The position numbers were made by a program, and so were the translations under genes. 64,000 nucleotides of DNA from CAZXFA01 sp964640085 (GTDB lineage Bacteria; Actinomycetota; UBA4738; HRBIN12), in assembly GCA_964640085.1 (NCBI GenBank), contig CAZXFA010000001.1, positions 1 through 64,000 on the forward strand. The letters run 5' to 3'. Position 1 is the first letter of the stretch. The number at the start of each line of letters is the position of its first letter. Positions 1-7,898 of the stretch are shown here, piece after piece. A model generated the notes under the pieces. That model had not been told where the DNA came from and ran no database searches. It saw only the letters and a list, made by a program, of their open reading frames with translations.

Positions 1-368
1 ACATCGGCCCCTCCGACCACGTGCCCTGGCTCGAGGACCGCAAGTGGGCGCAGATCCGGCTCGAGGGTAAGGCCTTCGGCGACGTGCCGCTCAACGTGGA
101 GCTCAAGCTCGAGGTCTGGGACAGCCCGAACTCGGCCGGCATCGTGATAGACGCGATCCGCTGCGCGAAGCTCGCGCTCGACCGAGGGATCGCCGGCCCG
201 CTGATCGGCCCGAGCGCCTACTTCATGAAGTCGCCGCCGGTCCAGTTCAGCGACGAAGCCGCGCGCGAGATGGTCGAGGAGTTCATCCTCGGCAACGGAC
301 AGAGCCAGGAGGCCGATTGGACCCGCTTCTTCGACACCCGACCGGATACCGCTCCGGCCGAGACCTAG
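1..368 (+). CDS. ino1: inositol-1-phosphate synthase, C-terminal part
   Basis: This is the 3' end of a myo-inositol-1-phosphate synthase, which converts glucose 6-phosphate to inositol 1-phosphate with NAD. In actinobacteria the product feeds phosphatidylinositol and mycothiol synthesis. The reading frame is already open at base 3 (reads IGPSDHVPWLEDRKWAQIRL), so the true start lies outside the window. Family signatures visible are the stretches GFGDVPLN-like (here AFGDVPLN), DSPNSAGIVIDAIRCAKLAL and GPLIGPSAYFMKSPP, which form the C-terminal active-site and tetramer region. The stop TAG is at 366-368. Identification is by recognised conserved sequence and is firm. Nothing can be said about the missing N-terminal NAD-binding half. 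Confidence 0.93.
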   Translation, partial: IGPSDHVPWLEDRKWAQIRLEGKAFGDVPLNVELKLEVWDSPNSAGIVIDAIRCAKLALDRGIAGPLIGPSAYFMKSPPVQFSDEAAREMVEEFILGNGQSQEADWTRFFDTRPDTAPAET

Positions 369-388
369 GCCTCCGGGCCGTGCCGTCC

Positions 389-404
389 GTACGTGACCAC
401 GTAC
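389..404. promoter_or_regulatory. perfect 7-2-7 inverted repeat (operator-like)
   Basis: GTACGTG-AC-CACGTAC is a perfect inverted repeat in the 231-base gap between the inositol synthase and RidA genes. I see no other gene in that gap. The size and short spacer resemble an operator for a dimeric repressor. No regulator can be assigned from sequence alone. Confidence 0.35.
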
Positions 405-599
405 AGGCGTATCCGGACGCGGTGGTCGCTGGCTGAGCACGTCCCCTCCGGTACCGCCCGCTCCACGGTTCGCCGACGACGACGCTCCTGTGGGACCTCG
501 ACGCCCCGGCATCGGGTCGCGGACGGCGTCGATCGACGTCCCCGCTGACCCCGAAGCCCCTGCTTCCCGCGAAGACCACGCCGACCGGAAGGAGAAACC

Positions 600-1001
600 A
601 TGCGAAGGATCCACATGAACCCGGAGACCGTTGCAGCGCCGGTGGGCGCCTACTCGCACGTCGTCCGGGTCGAGGCGGCCGACACGGTGTGGCTGCACGT
701 CTCCGGACAGATCGCGCTGGACCCCGGGGGCAACCTGGTCGGCCCCGGCGACATGGGCGTGCAGACCGAGCAGGTCTTCGAGAACCTCCGGGCGATCCTG
801 GAGGCGAACGGCGCCACGTTCGGGGACGTCGTGAAGGTGCAGACCTTCATGACGTCGCTCGATGGTCTCGAGGAGATGCGCGAGATCCGTCGGCGCTACC
901 TGGCCTCGGAGCCGCCGGCGAGCACCGCGGTCCAGGTGGTGGCCCTCCTCGCGCCGGGGGCGATGATCGAGGTCGATCTCATCGCGGCGATGCCCGCCTA
1001 G
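600..1001 (+). CDS. RidA/YjgF/UK114 family protein
   Basis: A 133-residue protein of the RidA (reactive intermediate deaminase A) superfamily. These small trimeric proteins hydrolyse enamine/imine intermediates released by PLP enzymes. Typical features are the segment LHVSGQIALDPGGNLVGPGD near residues 36-55, QTEQVFENLRAILEANG, the KVQTFMTSL strand and the C-terminal STAVQVVALLAPGAMIEVDLIA stretch; the usual catalytic Arg region reads PPAST here rather than RPAR-T. That makes this a divergent Rid subfamily member, and deaminase activity is uncertain. The ATG at 600 is preceded by GGAAGGAGAAACC, a good ribosome binding site. A second ATG at 615 is possible. It stands alone, followed by an MFS gene with its own promoter. 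Confidence 0.85.
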   Translation: MRRIHMNPETVAAPVGAYSHVVRVEAADTVWLHVSGQIALDPGGNLVGPGDMGVQTEQVFENLRAILEANGATFGDVVKVQTFMTSLDGLEEMREIRRRYLASEPPASTAVQVVALLAPGAMIEVDLIAAMPA

Positions 1002-1041
1002 GCCGTCCCCCGCCCATCCCCAAGGGCCCTACCATCGAGCC

Positions 1042-2496
1042 GTGAAGGGCACGATCGAACGCGCCGGCGAGGCCCTACGGAGCCACGACTTCCGGCGCCT
1101 GTTCGCGATCCGGCTGGTCTCCCAGTCGGCCGACGGGCTGTTCCAGGCGGCCCTCGTGGCCTCGGTGGTCTTCTCGCCCGAGGAGCAGAGCACCACGGTC
1201 GGGTTCGCGATCGCGACGCTCGTCATCTCGCTGCCGTTCTCGATCCTCGGGCCCTTCACCGGGGTGTTCATCGACCGGTGGTCCCGGCGGACGATCCTGA
1301 TCGCCGCCCCCTGGCTGCGAGCCGTCCTGGTGTGGCTCGTCCTGTTCCACCCGGAGACGACCCCCCTTCCCTTCTACGTCGGAGCCCTCTGGGTCCTTTC
1401 CGTCAACCGCTTCTACCTCGCGACCGCAGTGGCCGTGGTGCCGCGGCTGGTGCCGACCGAGGACCTGCTGATCGCGAACTCGATCTCGGTCGTCGGCGGC
1501 ACCGTGGCGCTGCTCGCCGGGGTGTTCGTGGGCGGGTGGGTGGCCGACCTGTGGGGCGACGCGCCCGTGGTGCTGTGGGCCGGCGGTCAGTGGATCGCGG
1601 CCTCGCTGATCGCCTCCCGGATCTCGACCCCGCTCGTCCCCCACCGGCTGCCCCAGGCGCCGGTCCGCGACGAGCTCCGACGCGTGCTCCGGGAGTTCGC
1701 CGATGGCGCCAAGCGCCTGACCCGAACCCCTCGGGCGCTCGGGCCGATCACCTCGATCACGCTCGACCAGACCGGCCAGGGGATCGTGCTGGTGCTGTCG
1801 CTGTTCTTCTTCCGCGACCTCAGAGAGGAGGGAGTGGGCTCGTTCTCGAACCTGATCGGCGCCGGCGGGGTCGGCGTGCTGGTCGGGATCCTCACGGTGG
1901 GCAAGCTCGAGGAGCGGCTCCCGATGGAGCGGATCGTCTCCCGGGCGTTCCTCGTCGGCGGGGTCTGCCTGCTTGGGCTCTCCACCTTCATCACCGCGTG
2001 GACGGTGCTGCTCGCCGCCTTCGCGGTGGGGCTGACCTTCGCATGGAAGAAGATCCCGGTCGACACGATGGTCCAGGAGGCGATTCCCGACGGCTACCGG
2101 GGACGCGTGTTCGCCGTGTACGACGTCGCGTACAACCTGTCCCGCGTGGTCGCCGCGTTCCTGGCGATCCCGATGCTCCCGCGGCTCGGTGAGGCGTGGT
2201 CCGTCGCCCTGATCGGGGCGGTGTTCCTCCTTTGGTCCCCGGTCCTCCCCCGCTGGATCGCCCGAGTGCCCGAGCTCCGCATCCGCTTCTACGAGGGGGC
2301 ACGCGCCGAGGAGGAGCCGAGGGCCGTGGTCTGGGGCGGGGTCGAGGAGTCGGTCGAAGTCCGCCGCCGGTGGCTCGACGAGCGGGACGGCGAGCGCCGG
2401 ATGCGGTACCGCTTGGGGCTGGAGGACGGGACGGTGATCGAGGTCTCCAAGGCCGAGGGCGAGACCGGCTGGCGCCTGGACCAAGAGTTGTCCTAG
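1042..2496 (+). CDS. MFS transporter with C-terminal soluble extension
   Basis: A 484-residue major facilitator superfamily permease of the drug-exporter/EntS-like type. It opens with HDFRRLFAIRLVSQSADGLFQ, a frequent start for this subgroup, and has the loop motif DRWSRRTILI after helix 2. Hydrophobic helices fill roughly residues 15-405. The last ~80 residues (from about 405) are polar and rich in Arg and Glu, ending in a compact beta-like segment around LGLEDGTVIEVSKAEGETGW; I do not recognise this as part of a normal MFS protein. The GTG start follows a TACCAT hexamer at 1030-1035 by only 6 bases, so the mRNA may be leaderless. The stop overlaps the convergent MFS gene by 4 bases (shared CTAG). 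Substrate unknown. Confidence 0.85.
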   Translation: MKGTIERAGEALRSHDFRRLFAIRLVSQSADGLFQAALVASVVFSPEEQSTTVGFAIATLVISLPFSILGPFTGVFIDRWSRRTILIAAPWLRAVLVWLVLFHPETTPLPFYVGALWVLSVNRFYLATAVAVVPRLVPTEDLLIANSISVVGGTVALLAGVFVGGWVADLWGDAPVVLWAGGQWIAASLIASRISTPLVPHRLPQAPVRDELRRVLREFADGAKRLTRTPRALGPITSITLDQTGQGIVLVLSLFFFRDLREEGVGSFSNLIGAGGVGVLVGILTVGKLEERLPMERIVSRAFLVGGVCLLGLSTFITAWTVLLAAFAVGLTFAWKKIPVDTMVQEAIPDGYRGRVFAVYDVAYNLSRVVAAFLAIPMLPRLGEAWSVALIGAVFLLWSPVLPRWIARVPELRIRFYEGARAEEEPRAVVWGGVEESVEVRRRWLDERDGERRMRYRLGLEDGTVIEVSKAEGETGWRLDQELS

Positions 2497-3788
2497 GCCG
2501 AGAGCTCCTCGGTCGCGGGGACCGGCTCGACCTCGAGGCCCGGCCGCCGAGCATCGAGCTCGATCGCGTCGGCCCCGGCCCGCCGGGACAGCTGCCACAG
2601 GCCCACGGCGCCGGTCACGATCGCCACGGCGCCTCCGAGCGCGAGCCCGGCCCGTGCTCCCAGGTGCTCGCCGATCCATCCCGAGATAGGACCGCCGATC
2701 GGCGTCGAGCCGAGGAACACCATCCCGTACAGGGCCATCACGCGGCCACGCATCTCCGGCCGGGCGGAGAGCTGGAGCGTCGAGTTGGCCGTGGTCATGA
2801 ACACGATCGAGGAGAACCCGAGGGGGACCATCGCCACGATCGCCGTGTCGAGCGTCGGAGCGAGGGCCACCAAGACCGTCACGATCCCGACCGCCACCGC
2901 GGCGAGCGACAGCCGTCGCTCGCTCGGACCTCCCCGGCCCGCGAGCGCGAGAGCACCGGCGAGCGACCCACCGCCCATCACCGAGAGGAGTGTCCCCAGG
3001 GTCCCGGCGTCGCCTCCGAGCGTGCGCTCCGCGAACAGCGGTACCAGCACCGAGTAGTTGAAGGAGAACAGGTACAGAGCCGCCATCAGCACCAGCGGAC
3101 GGCGGAGCTCCGGGGTCCGCCACACGTAGCGGAGCCCCTCGCGGATCGCCCGCCCTTCACGTTCGGCCCGATGAGGCCGAAGCTCAACGGTCCGCATCGC
3201 GCGGAGCGCCACGATCACGCCGAGGAACGACACCGCGTTCAGCAGGAAGCACCACTCCATCCCCGCCCCGGCGATCATCGCGCCGGCGACCGCGGGTCCG
3301 ACGATGCGCGTGCCGGTCATCACCGCGCTGTTCAGGCTGATCGCGTTCGCCAGGTCGCCGGGGCGCACCATCTCGGCGAAGAAGCTGTGGCGGGTCGGCT
3401 GCTCGACCGCCGTCACGATGCCCTGGCCGAGCGCCAGCGCGTAGACCATCCACAGGCGGGCAACGTCGCCCGCCACGATCGTGAACAGGCCGAGCGCGAG
3501 CACGGCCGAGGACGCCTGCGCCAGCATCAGGAGCCGGCGTTTGTCGTACCGGTCGGCGAGCGAGCCGCCCCAGGCCCCGAGCACGAGCACCGGGCCGAAC
3601 GCCAGCGCGGTCTCGATCCCGAGCGCCACCCCGCTGCCCGTCAGTCGCAGGACCAGCCAGGCCGTGGCGACCATCTGCATCCAGGTCCCGGTGACCGAGA
3701 CCGCCTGGCCCGCGAAGAACAGCCGGAAGTTCCGCGAGTGGCCGAGCGCGTGGAAGGTGCGGTGGATCGCGAGGCCGGCCCGGGTCAT
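2493..3788 (-). CDS. MFS transporter (exporter type)
   Basis: A 431-residue major facilitator of the DHA3/EntS-like group: LGHSRNFRLFFAGQAVSVTGTWMQ at the N terminus, SLADRYDKRRLL as the loop 2-3 motif, and about 12 hydrophobic helices. The ATG at 3788 overlaps the TGA of the upstream marR-type gene (ATGA), so the two are translationally coupled. The frame stays open upstream through the MarR gene, but that extension is Arg/Gly/Pro-rich antisense-like sequence and was not used. Coupling with MarR suggests an efflux pump whose expression responds to a small aromatic or drug-like ligand (inference). The 3' end meets the convergent MFS gene, both stops using the same CTAG. Confidence 0.88.
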   Translation of the reverse strand: MTRAGLAIHRTFHALGHSRNFRLFFAGQAVSVTGTWMQMVATAWLVLRLTGSGVALGIETALAFGPVLVLGAWGGSLADRYDKRRLLMLAQASSAVLALGLFTIVAGDVARLWMVYALALGQGIVTAVEQPTRHSFFAEMVRPGDLANAISLNSAVMTGTRIVGPAVAGAMIAGAGMEWCFLLNAVSFLGVIVALRAMRTVELRPHRAEREGRAIREGLRYVWRTPELRRPLVLMAALYLFSFNYSVLVPLFAERTLGGDAGTLGTLLSVMGGGSLAGALALAGRGGPSERRLSLAAVAVGIVTVLVALAPTLDTAIVAMVPLGFSSIVFMTTANSTLQLSARPEMRGRVMALYGMVFLGSTPIGGPISGWIGEHLGARAGLALGGAVAIVTGAVGLWQLSRRAGADAIELDARRPGLEVEPVPATEELSA

Positions 3789-4222
3789 CGGCGGCCTTCG
3801 GTGAGTCGCTCCAGGATCCCCGCGGCCTCCTCCAGCACGGCGACCTCCCGAGGCTCGAGCCCCCGGAGCTCTCGCACCAGGTAGGCCTCCTTCCGGCGGC
3901 GGCTGCGTGCGAGCAGCTTCCGCCCCTCGGCGGTGAGCCGCACCCAGACGACCCGACCGTCCTCGGGGTCCGGTTCGCGCTCGACGAGCCCGGCGTCGAC
4001 CATCGCGGCCACGACCCGGGTCATCGTCGGCGGCTGCACCTGCTCGGCCGCTCCGAGGTCGCCCATGGTCAGCCGCCCGGCTTGCTCGATGGACGAGAGG
4101 GCCGAGAGCGTGGTCGGGGAGACCCCCGGCTCGGCCTCCTTGCGGAGCTTGCGGGCCAGGCGGGTGACGGCGAGCCGCAGCCGGGCGGCCAACGTCGCGT
4201 CGGGAGGAGCGATCGCGGGCAT
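3785..4222 (-). CDS. MarR family transcriptional regulator
   Basis: A 145-residue winged-helix regulator of the MarR family, probably the local repressor of the exporter it is coupled to. Visible are the helix-turn-helix region LTMGDLGAAEQVQPPTMTRVVAAMVDAGLV (about residues 52-81), the wing DPEDGRVVWVRLTAEGRKLL, and flanking dimerisation helices. On this strand the hexamer TAGTAT (4237-4232) lies 9 bases before the ATG, so the transcript has a very short or no leader. An AT-rich palindrome CTAATTAG sits just upstream at 4245-4252 and is a candidate operator. The 4-base overlap with the downstream exporter makes a two-gene operon. Confidence 0.9.
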   Translation of the reverse strand: MPAIAPPDATLAARLRLAVTRLARKLRKEAEPGVSPTTLSALSSIEQAGRLTMGDLGAAEQVQPPTMTRVVAAMVDAGLVEREPDPEDGRVVWVRLTAEGRKLLARSRRRKEAYLVRELRGLEPREVAVLEEAAGILERLTEGRR

Positions 4223-4244
4223 ACACCCAGGATACTACGCGCAG

Positions 4245-4252
4245 CTAATTAG
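4245..4252. promoter_or_regulatory. AT-rich palindrome upstream of marR gene
   Basis: CTAATTAG is a perfect 8-base palindrome inside the marR promoter region, 8 bases upstream of the TAGTAT -10-like hexamer. AT-rich palindromes are typical MarR operators. The assignment rests only on position and composition. Confidence 0.3.
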
Positions 4253-4348
4253 GACCGCGAACCATCCTCTCCCGCGGGAACCGAGGGCCCGTCCCAGGCG
4301 TCGAAGGAGCGTCCCTCGGTGGGACACTGAGACCCGGAGGTAGGCTCG

Positions 4349-4927
4349 ATGCGCCGGATCCCCGCCCTGCTCCTCGCGATGCTCCTCGGCCTGGTCGTCG
4401 CCGCGTGCGCGGACGGGAACGGGGCGGCCGTCGGCCCAACGGGGACGCCCGGGAGCCCATCGCCGACCGCCCGGCCCACTGTCGAGCCGACCCCGACCGA
4501 GGAGCCCACGGCCGAGCCGAGCCCCGAGCTGGAGGACGGTCGCCACTTCGGGTTCATCCGGAGCGTCGACCCAGATGCGATGACCCTCGTCCTCGACCTT
4601 GCCTACTTCCTCACCGGGGAGGAGGCGAACGAGGCCGCCGCGGAACACGGCGACGAGGTTCCGGTGCCCAACGACTACTACATCGTCAACGACAACCCGC
4701 GGCTGCGGACCCTGGAGCTGTCGCCGGAGCTCCGGCTCCGCCTGATCGACTGGAACCGCTGCTGCGAGCCGACGCTCGACGGCGACCTCCGGACCTTCGC
4801 AACGGCGATCGAGGCCGGCGAACCGGTCACGGCGGGGGACGCGGTCTATCACGGCGCCCTGTCGCCCTACTGGCTGTGGATGGAGGGCGGTCGGGTGGTC
4901 TTGATCGAGGAGCAGTACCTGCCGTGA
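4349..4927 (+). CDS. secreted lipoprotein of unknown function
   Basis: A 192-residue predicted lipoprotein. It has a short basic N terminus, a hydrophobic stretch and a lipobox ending VVAAC with Cys at about residue 19. A Pro/Thr/Glu-rich linker follows (residues ~28-60, repeated PTxEPT-like), typical of actinobacterial surface lipoproteins, and then a folded part of about 130 residues starting HFGFIRSVDPDAMTLVLDLA. The folded part has an alternating beta pattern and a Cys pair (RCCEP). I do not recognise the family. GTGA overlap at 4924-4927 couples it to the next gene, also a lipoprotein with a peptidase domain, so the two may act together in the cell wall (inference). Confidence 0.75.
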   Translation: MRRIPALLLAMLLGLVVAACADGNGAAVGPTGTPGSPSPTARPTVEPTPTEEPTAEPSPELEDGRHFGFIRSVDPDAMTLVLDLAYFLTGEEANEAAAEHGDEVPVPNDYYIVNDNPRLRTLELSPELRLRLIDWNRCCEPTLDGDLRTFATAIEAGEPVTAGDAVYHGALSPYWLWMEGGRVVLIEEQYLP

Positions 4928-5691
4928 GGCGGCTCGGCGTCGTGGCCCTGCTCGCGACGCTCCTCGCGTCGGGCTGCACGGCCGCCGTGGAACCGCCGGC
5001 GCGGACGCCGGCCGCCGAGGATCCCGAGCCGACGCCCGCCGTCGTCGAACCGCCGACGGGACCGACCGGCCCCAACGACGGGACCGAGCGCGCGCGGTTC
5101 GCCGGCAGGATCCGGACCATCCCACGAGCGCTCGCCCGGGAGATGCGGGGGACCACATGGAAGCGCGGCTGCCCGGTGCCGATCGACGACCTGCGCCTGC
5201 TCCGGTTCAACTACGTGGGGTTCGACGGCGAGGTGAAACGCGGGCCGATGGTGGTGCACGAGGACGTGGCGAGGGACGTCCTGTGGGTCTTCGGTCGGCT
5301 GTTCGAGGCCCGGTTCCCGATCAAGCGCGTCGCCCTTGCCCGGGAGTTCGACCCGGAGGACTTCGAGCCGCGGATCTCCAGCCGGCGGAGCGTGACCGCC
5401 GCCTTCAACTGCCGCCGGGTGATCACCCCCCGGGGGCCCGTCGACCGCTTCTCGCAGCACTCCTATGGGCTCGCGATCGACATCAACCCGGTCCAGAACC
5501 CCTACGTGACCGCGGACGGCTTCGTCCGGAACCGGATGGCCCGCCCGTACGTGGACCGGACGGGGGACCTGCCGGGGATGATCCACGAGGGCGACGAGGT
5601 GGTCCGGGCGTTCGAGGCGATCGGCTGGTCCTGGGGCGGTCGCTGGACCGGCGGCAGGGACTACATGCACCTCTCGCGTGCCGGGCGCTGA
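4924..5691 (+). CDS. lipoprotein M15 (D,D-carboxypeptidase-like) metallopeptidase
   Basis: A 255-residue zinc peptidase of the M15C type (VanY/endolysin-like), expected to cleave D-Ala or L-Ala-D-Glu bonds in peptidoglycan stem peptides. The zinc site is visible: FSQHSYGLAIDINP (SxHxxGxAxD) near residue 180 and WGGRWTGGRDYMHL near the C terminus. The GTG at 4924 gives a lipoprotein signal (VALLATLLASGC), so the enzyme is anchored outside the membrane. The start overlaps the preceding lipoprotein stop. The frame is open further upstream, but that part is antisense-like and lacks a signal peptide. Preference between carboxypeptidase and endopeptidase activity cannot be told. Confidence 0.87.
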   Translation: MRRLGVVALLATLLASGCTAAVEPPARTPAAEDPEPTPAVVEPPTGPTGPNDGTERARFAGRIRTIPRALAREMRGTTWKRGCPVPIDDLRLLRFNYVGFDGEVKRGPMVVHEDVARDVLWVFGRLFEARFPIKRVALAREFDPEDFEPRISSRRSVTAAFNCRRVITPRGPVDRFSQHSYGLAIDINPVQNPYVTADGFVRNRMARPYVDRTGDLPGMIHEGDEVVRAFEAIGWSWGGRWTGGRDYMHLSRAGR

Positions 5692-5863
5692 GATCGCCGA
5701 CCCGGCCACGGCGGGGTCCCTCGGGCGCCGGGTCGCCCGACCCTACCGGGCGGGCGGGGTTCGGTGGCCTGCTATCGGTCTCACCGTTCCCCGCGGCCCG
5801 GGAGGTGAGCAAGGACGGCCTCGGGGCGTTCGGTCGTTCTCCGGGTTCGGGAGGGGAGCCACC

Positions 5864-6223
5864 ATGGAGATCGGACTGTTGATCCGCTGGGGCAAGATGG
5901 TGCCCGGGCGGGAGGCCCAGGCCCTCGAGCTCTTCGATGAGGCCACCCGCTACTTCCGGGAGAAGGTCTCGACGGGCGTGCTGACGTTCTTCGAGCCCTT
6001 CTTCTTCTCCACAACGGATCTCGAGCGCGAGACCGGCTTCTTCATCCTGAAGGGCCCAGCGCCAGAGGTCTTCAAGCTGATGGAGGAGGAGGGGTACCGG
6101 CGGCTCATGCAGAAGGGGCTGATGCTCATCGAGCACCTCCAGCACGATCTGCTCACCGTCGGCGATGGCATCCCGGTCCAGCTCGAGCTCGCGCAGAAGG
6201 TCCGCGCCGAGCTCGGCATCTGA
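5864..6223 (+). CDS. conserved hypothetical protein, ferredoxin-like size
   Basis: A 119-residue soluble protein that I cannot assign to a named family. It begins MEIGLLIRWGKMVPGREAQA and alternates short strands and helices (LLIRWGKMVPGREAQALELFDEA, VLTFFEPFFFST, TGFFILKGPAPEVFKLMEEEGY), the pattern of a dimeric alpha/beta barrel stress-responsive or ABM-type fold. ATG 5864 is chosen because it follows GAGGGGAGCCACC; a longer frame starting at 5678 would overlap the peptidase gene and is composition-poor. A strong hairpin follows at 6242-6281, so it is probably a single-gene transcript. Confidence 0.7.
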   Translation: MEIGLLIRWGKMVPGREAQALELFDEATRYFREKVSTGVLTFFEPFFFSTTDLERETGFFILKGPAPEVFKLMEEEGYRRLMQKGLMLIEHLQHDLLTVGDGIPVQLELAQKVRAELGI

Positions 6224-6241
6224 TCCACCCGCCGTGCGCCA

Positions 6242-6281
6242 GGTGGGCGGCGCCGTGCCGGGAGTCGCGGCGCCGCCCACC
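6242..6281 (+). terminator. strong GC hairpin, likely terminator
   Basis: A perfect 13-base stem (GGTGGGCGGCGCC with GGCGCCGCCCACC) and a 14-base loop, 18 bases after the stop of the hypothetical gene. No T-run follows, as is common in high-GC actinobacteria. Confidence 0.65.
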
Positions 6282-6334
6282 CCCATCTCCGGATCGGTGC
6301 TCCTCCCTCCGAGCCGTGCGATGATGCGGCCGCC

Positions 6335-6926
6335 TTGCTGATCCGGCTCCGCGCCCTCGCCGAGTATCTGCCGGGCAGTCTCTTCTTCGTTTCCGCCGCG
6401 CTGCTGGTCGTCTCGTTCCTGCCCGCGGCCTTCCCACGTGGGCCGGCACTCAGACCGGGAGGCCGGCACCAGCTCTCGGCGTTCTTCGTGACGACGGTCG
6501 ACGGCGCTCGGGCGCTGCTGGGCACCGTGGCCTCCGCGACGATCGCGTCGCCGGCGTCTCGATCTCGCTCCTGCTGATCCAGCTGGCATCGAGCCAGTTC
6601 TCGCCGCGGGTCCTGTCCGGGTTCTTCCGCGACCCCTTCACCAAGTGGCTCACGGGCATCGTGATGGGGACCTTCACGTACAGCCTCCTGGTGCTGCGGG
6701 TCGTCCGTTCGGCTGCCGGCGACGGGCCGTCGCCGTGATCCCGCACCTGTCCGTGCTGGTCGCCACCCTGCTGGGGATCGTGTCGATCGTCGCCATCGTC
6801 GGGCTGATCAACTGCCGCCCTCTCCATGCAGGTGGGCGAGATCATCCGCCGGATCACCGACGACGGGCACAAGCAGATCGGACGGCTCGCGCACGAGCGC
6901 GGCGGCTCGCAACCTCCTCTGAGCCC
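6335..6926 (+). pseudogene. degraded DUF2254 membrane protein gene
   Basis: Remnant of a DUF2254 family integral membrane protein (intact members are about 400 or more residues). Homologous pieces follow in order but in different frames: LIRLRALAEYLPGSLFFVS and ARALLGTVASATIA (6335-6543), then VAGVSISLLLIQLASSQFSP and TKWLTGIVMGTFTYSLLVLR (6544-6735), then VIPHLSVLVATLLGIVSIVA (from 6736), then MQVGEIIRRITDDGHKQIGR (from 6826). At least three frameshifts are needed, and the C-terminal half is absent because the convergent dsrE-like gene ends at 6927. The start codon would be TTG at 6335. This identifies the stretch 6224-6926, which has no intact gene, as a decayed locus. Confidence 0.8.
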
Positions 6927-7499
6927 TCAGATGAAGAGCTGGATCGCCGACTCCTTCATCTCGAGCAGCGCCGTCGCGGCGCCGATCGGCTCCTCGAGAC
7001 CGTCGATAAGGTCCTCGCGCCGCACGCCCATCAGGTCCATCGTCATCTGACAGGGCAGGAGCCGGACGCCCATGTCCATGGCGAGCTCGAGCAGCTCGGT
7101 GGGATGCGGAGTCTTGTACTCCTCCGCGACCTTCGAGAGCATCTTCGGCCCCAGGCCACCGAACTGGTAGCGGGAGAGCTTCGCGCGCTTCAGCGCGGCC
7201 GGGTTCATCACCGACAGGGCCTTGGTAATCCACTCCTTGCCGGTGATCCGCTTCTCCGGCTTGACCAGGGCGAACAGGCCCCAGAACGTGAAGAAGGCGC
7301 TCACCTGCATCCCGGAGGCGGCGGCGGTGGTGGACAGGATCAGGGCCGGCCAGACGCGGTCCAGGTGTCCGTCCCAGACCACGAGCGTGATCTTGTTCTC
7401 GGCGTTGTAACGCTGCTCCTGGCGCTCGGCCAGCGCCTGGTCGATCAGCGCCCGGAGCGCGGCCTCGTCGGCGCTACTGGTGCGGTCGACGTCGCCCAT
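6927..7499 (-). CDS. DsrE/DsrF-like sulfur-relay family protein
   Basis: A 190-residue protein of the DsrE/DrsE2 peroxiredoxin-like family, often found beside TusA and thought to carry or relay persulfide sulfur. The core reads ITLVVWDGHLDRVWPALILS, then SAFFTFWGLFALVKP, and the conserved Cys stretch GVRLLPCQMTMDLMGV near residues 150-165. Hydrophobic helix SGMQVSAFFTFWGL suggests membrane association as in DsrE2. ATG 7499 is used; a GTG at 7505 overlaps the tusA stop as GTGA and is an equally good start by context. The pairing with TusA supports a cytoplasmic sulfur-transfer role; the acceptor pathway is not visible here. Confidence 0.85.
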   Translation of the reverse strand: MGDVDRTSSADEAALRALIDQALAERQEQRYNAENKITLVVWDGHLDRVWPALILSTTAAASGMQVSAFFTFWGLFALVKPEKRITGKEWITKALSVMNPAALKRAKLSRYQFGGLGPKMLSKVAEEYKTPHPTELLELAMDMGVRLLPCQMTMDLMGVRREDLIDGLEEPIGAATALLEMKESAIQLFI

Positions 7500-7501
7500 C
7501 G

Positions 7502-7741
7502 TCACGCCTTCCGGATGAGGTAGCGAAAGACGCCCCCGTCCTCGCCCGACTCCACGAGCTCGTTGCCCGAGAGCTCGGCCCAGCTCGGCACATCGGACCT
7601 CGAACCCGGGTCGGTCGCCAGGAGCTCCAGCAGCGCACCGCGCTCGGTCTGGAGCAGGACCCGGTGGAGCGAGACGAGCGGCCCCGGGCATGACTGGCCG
7701 CGAGCGTCGACGGTGGTGGTGATGACTTCCGTGGCTTCCAT
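7502..7741 (-). CDS. tusA: TusA-type sulfur carrier protein
   Basis: A 79-residue sulfurtransferase of the TusA/SirA family. The signature DARGQSCPGPLVSLHRVL carries the sulfur-binding Cys in CPGP at about residue 18, followed by the short beta-alpha-beta fold LLELLATDPGSRSDVPSWAE. It would accept persulfide sulfur and pass it to the DsrE-like protein encoded immediately downstream (stop and the alternative GTG start overlap). The ATG at 7741 is preceded on this strand by CTGGAGGTTCCACCC, a good ribosome binding site. A divergent intergenic region with an AT-rich inverted repeat lies upstream. Confidence 0.92.
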   Translation of the reverse strand: MEATEVITTTVDARGQSCPGPLVSLHRVLLQTERGALLELLATDPGSRSDVPSWAELSGNELVESGEDGGVFRYLIRKA

Positions 7742-7882
7742 GGGTGGAACCTCCAGGGGGTCGATCCGGACGGGAGGATCTGGTCGGCGTGCGCGGCCTA
7801 TCGACCGGCGCCGACCTGCGGGCGACAACAGCGCCGATCGGGGATCATCGCCCCCACGAGCCCACGGCAACGGGTCCGGATC

Positions 7883-7898
7883 ATTTGCAGGTGCAAAT
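7883..7898. promoter_or_regulatory. AT-rich 7-2-7 inverted repeat between tusA and RTX-like gene
   Basis: ATTTGCA-GG-TGCAAAT is a perfect inverted repeat in the 232-base divergent gap between tusA and the RTX-like gene. It is nested inside a second repeat, GTCCGG (7874-7879) with CCGGAC (7906-7911). The AT-rich arms stand out from the GC-rich surroundings, as expected of a metal- or redox-sensing repressor operator (inference). Confidence 0.4.

Noticed and set aside
1075..3123. Very long minus-strand frame (682 codons) across the first MFS gene
   Set aside because: Arg/Gly/Asp/Pro-rich shadow of high-GC coding sequence; it covers two recognised genes in other frames.
2493..4226. Possible MarR-MFS fusion in one 577-codon frame
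   Set aside because: The part upstream of 3788 is out of frame with the recognised MarR protein and has antisense-like composition; the ATGA overlap explains the arrangement.
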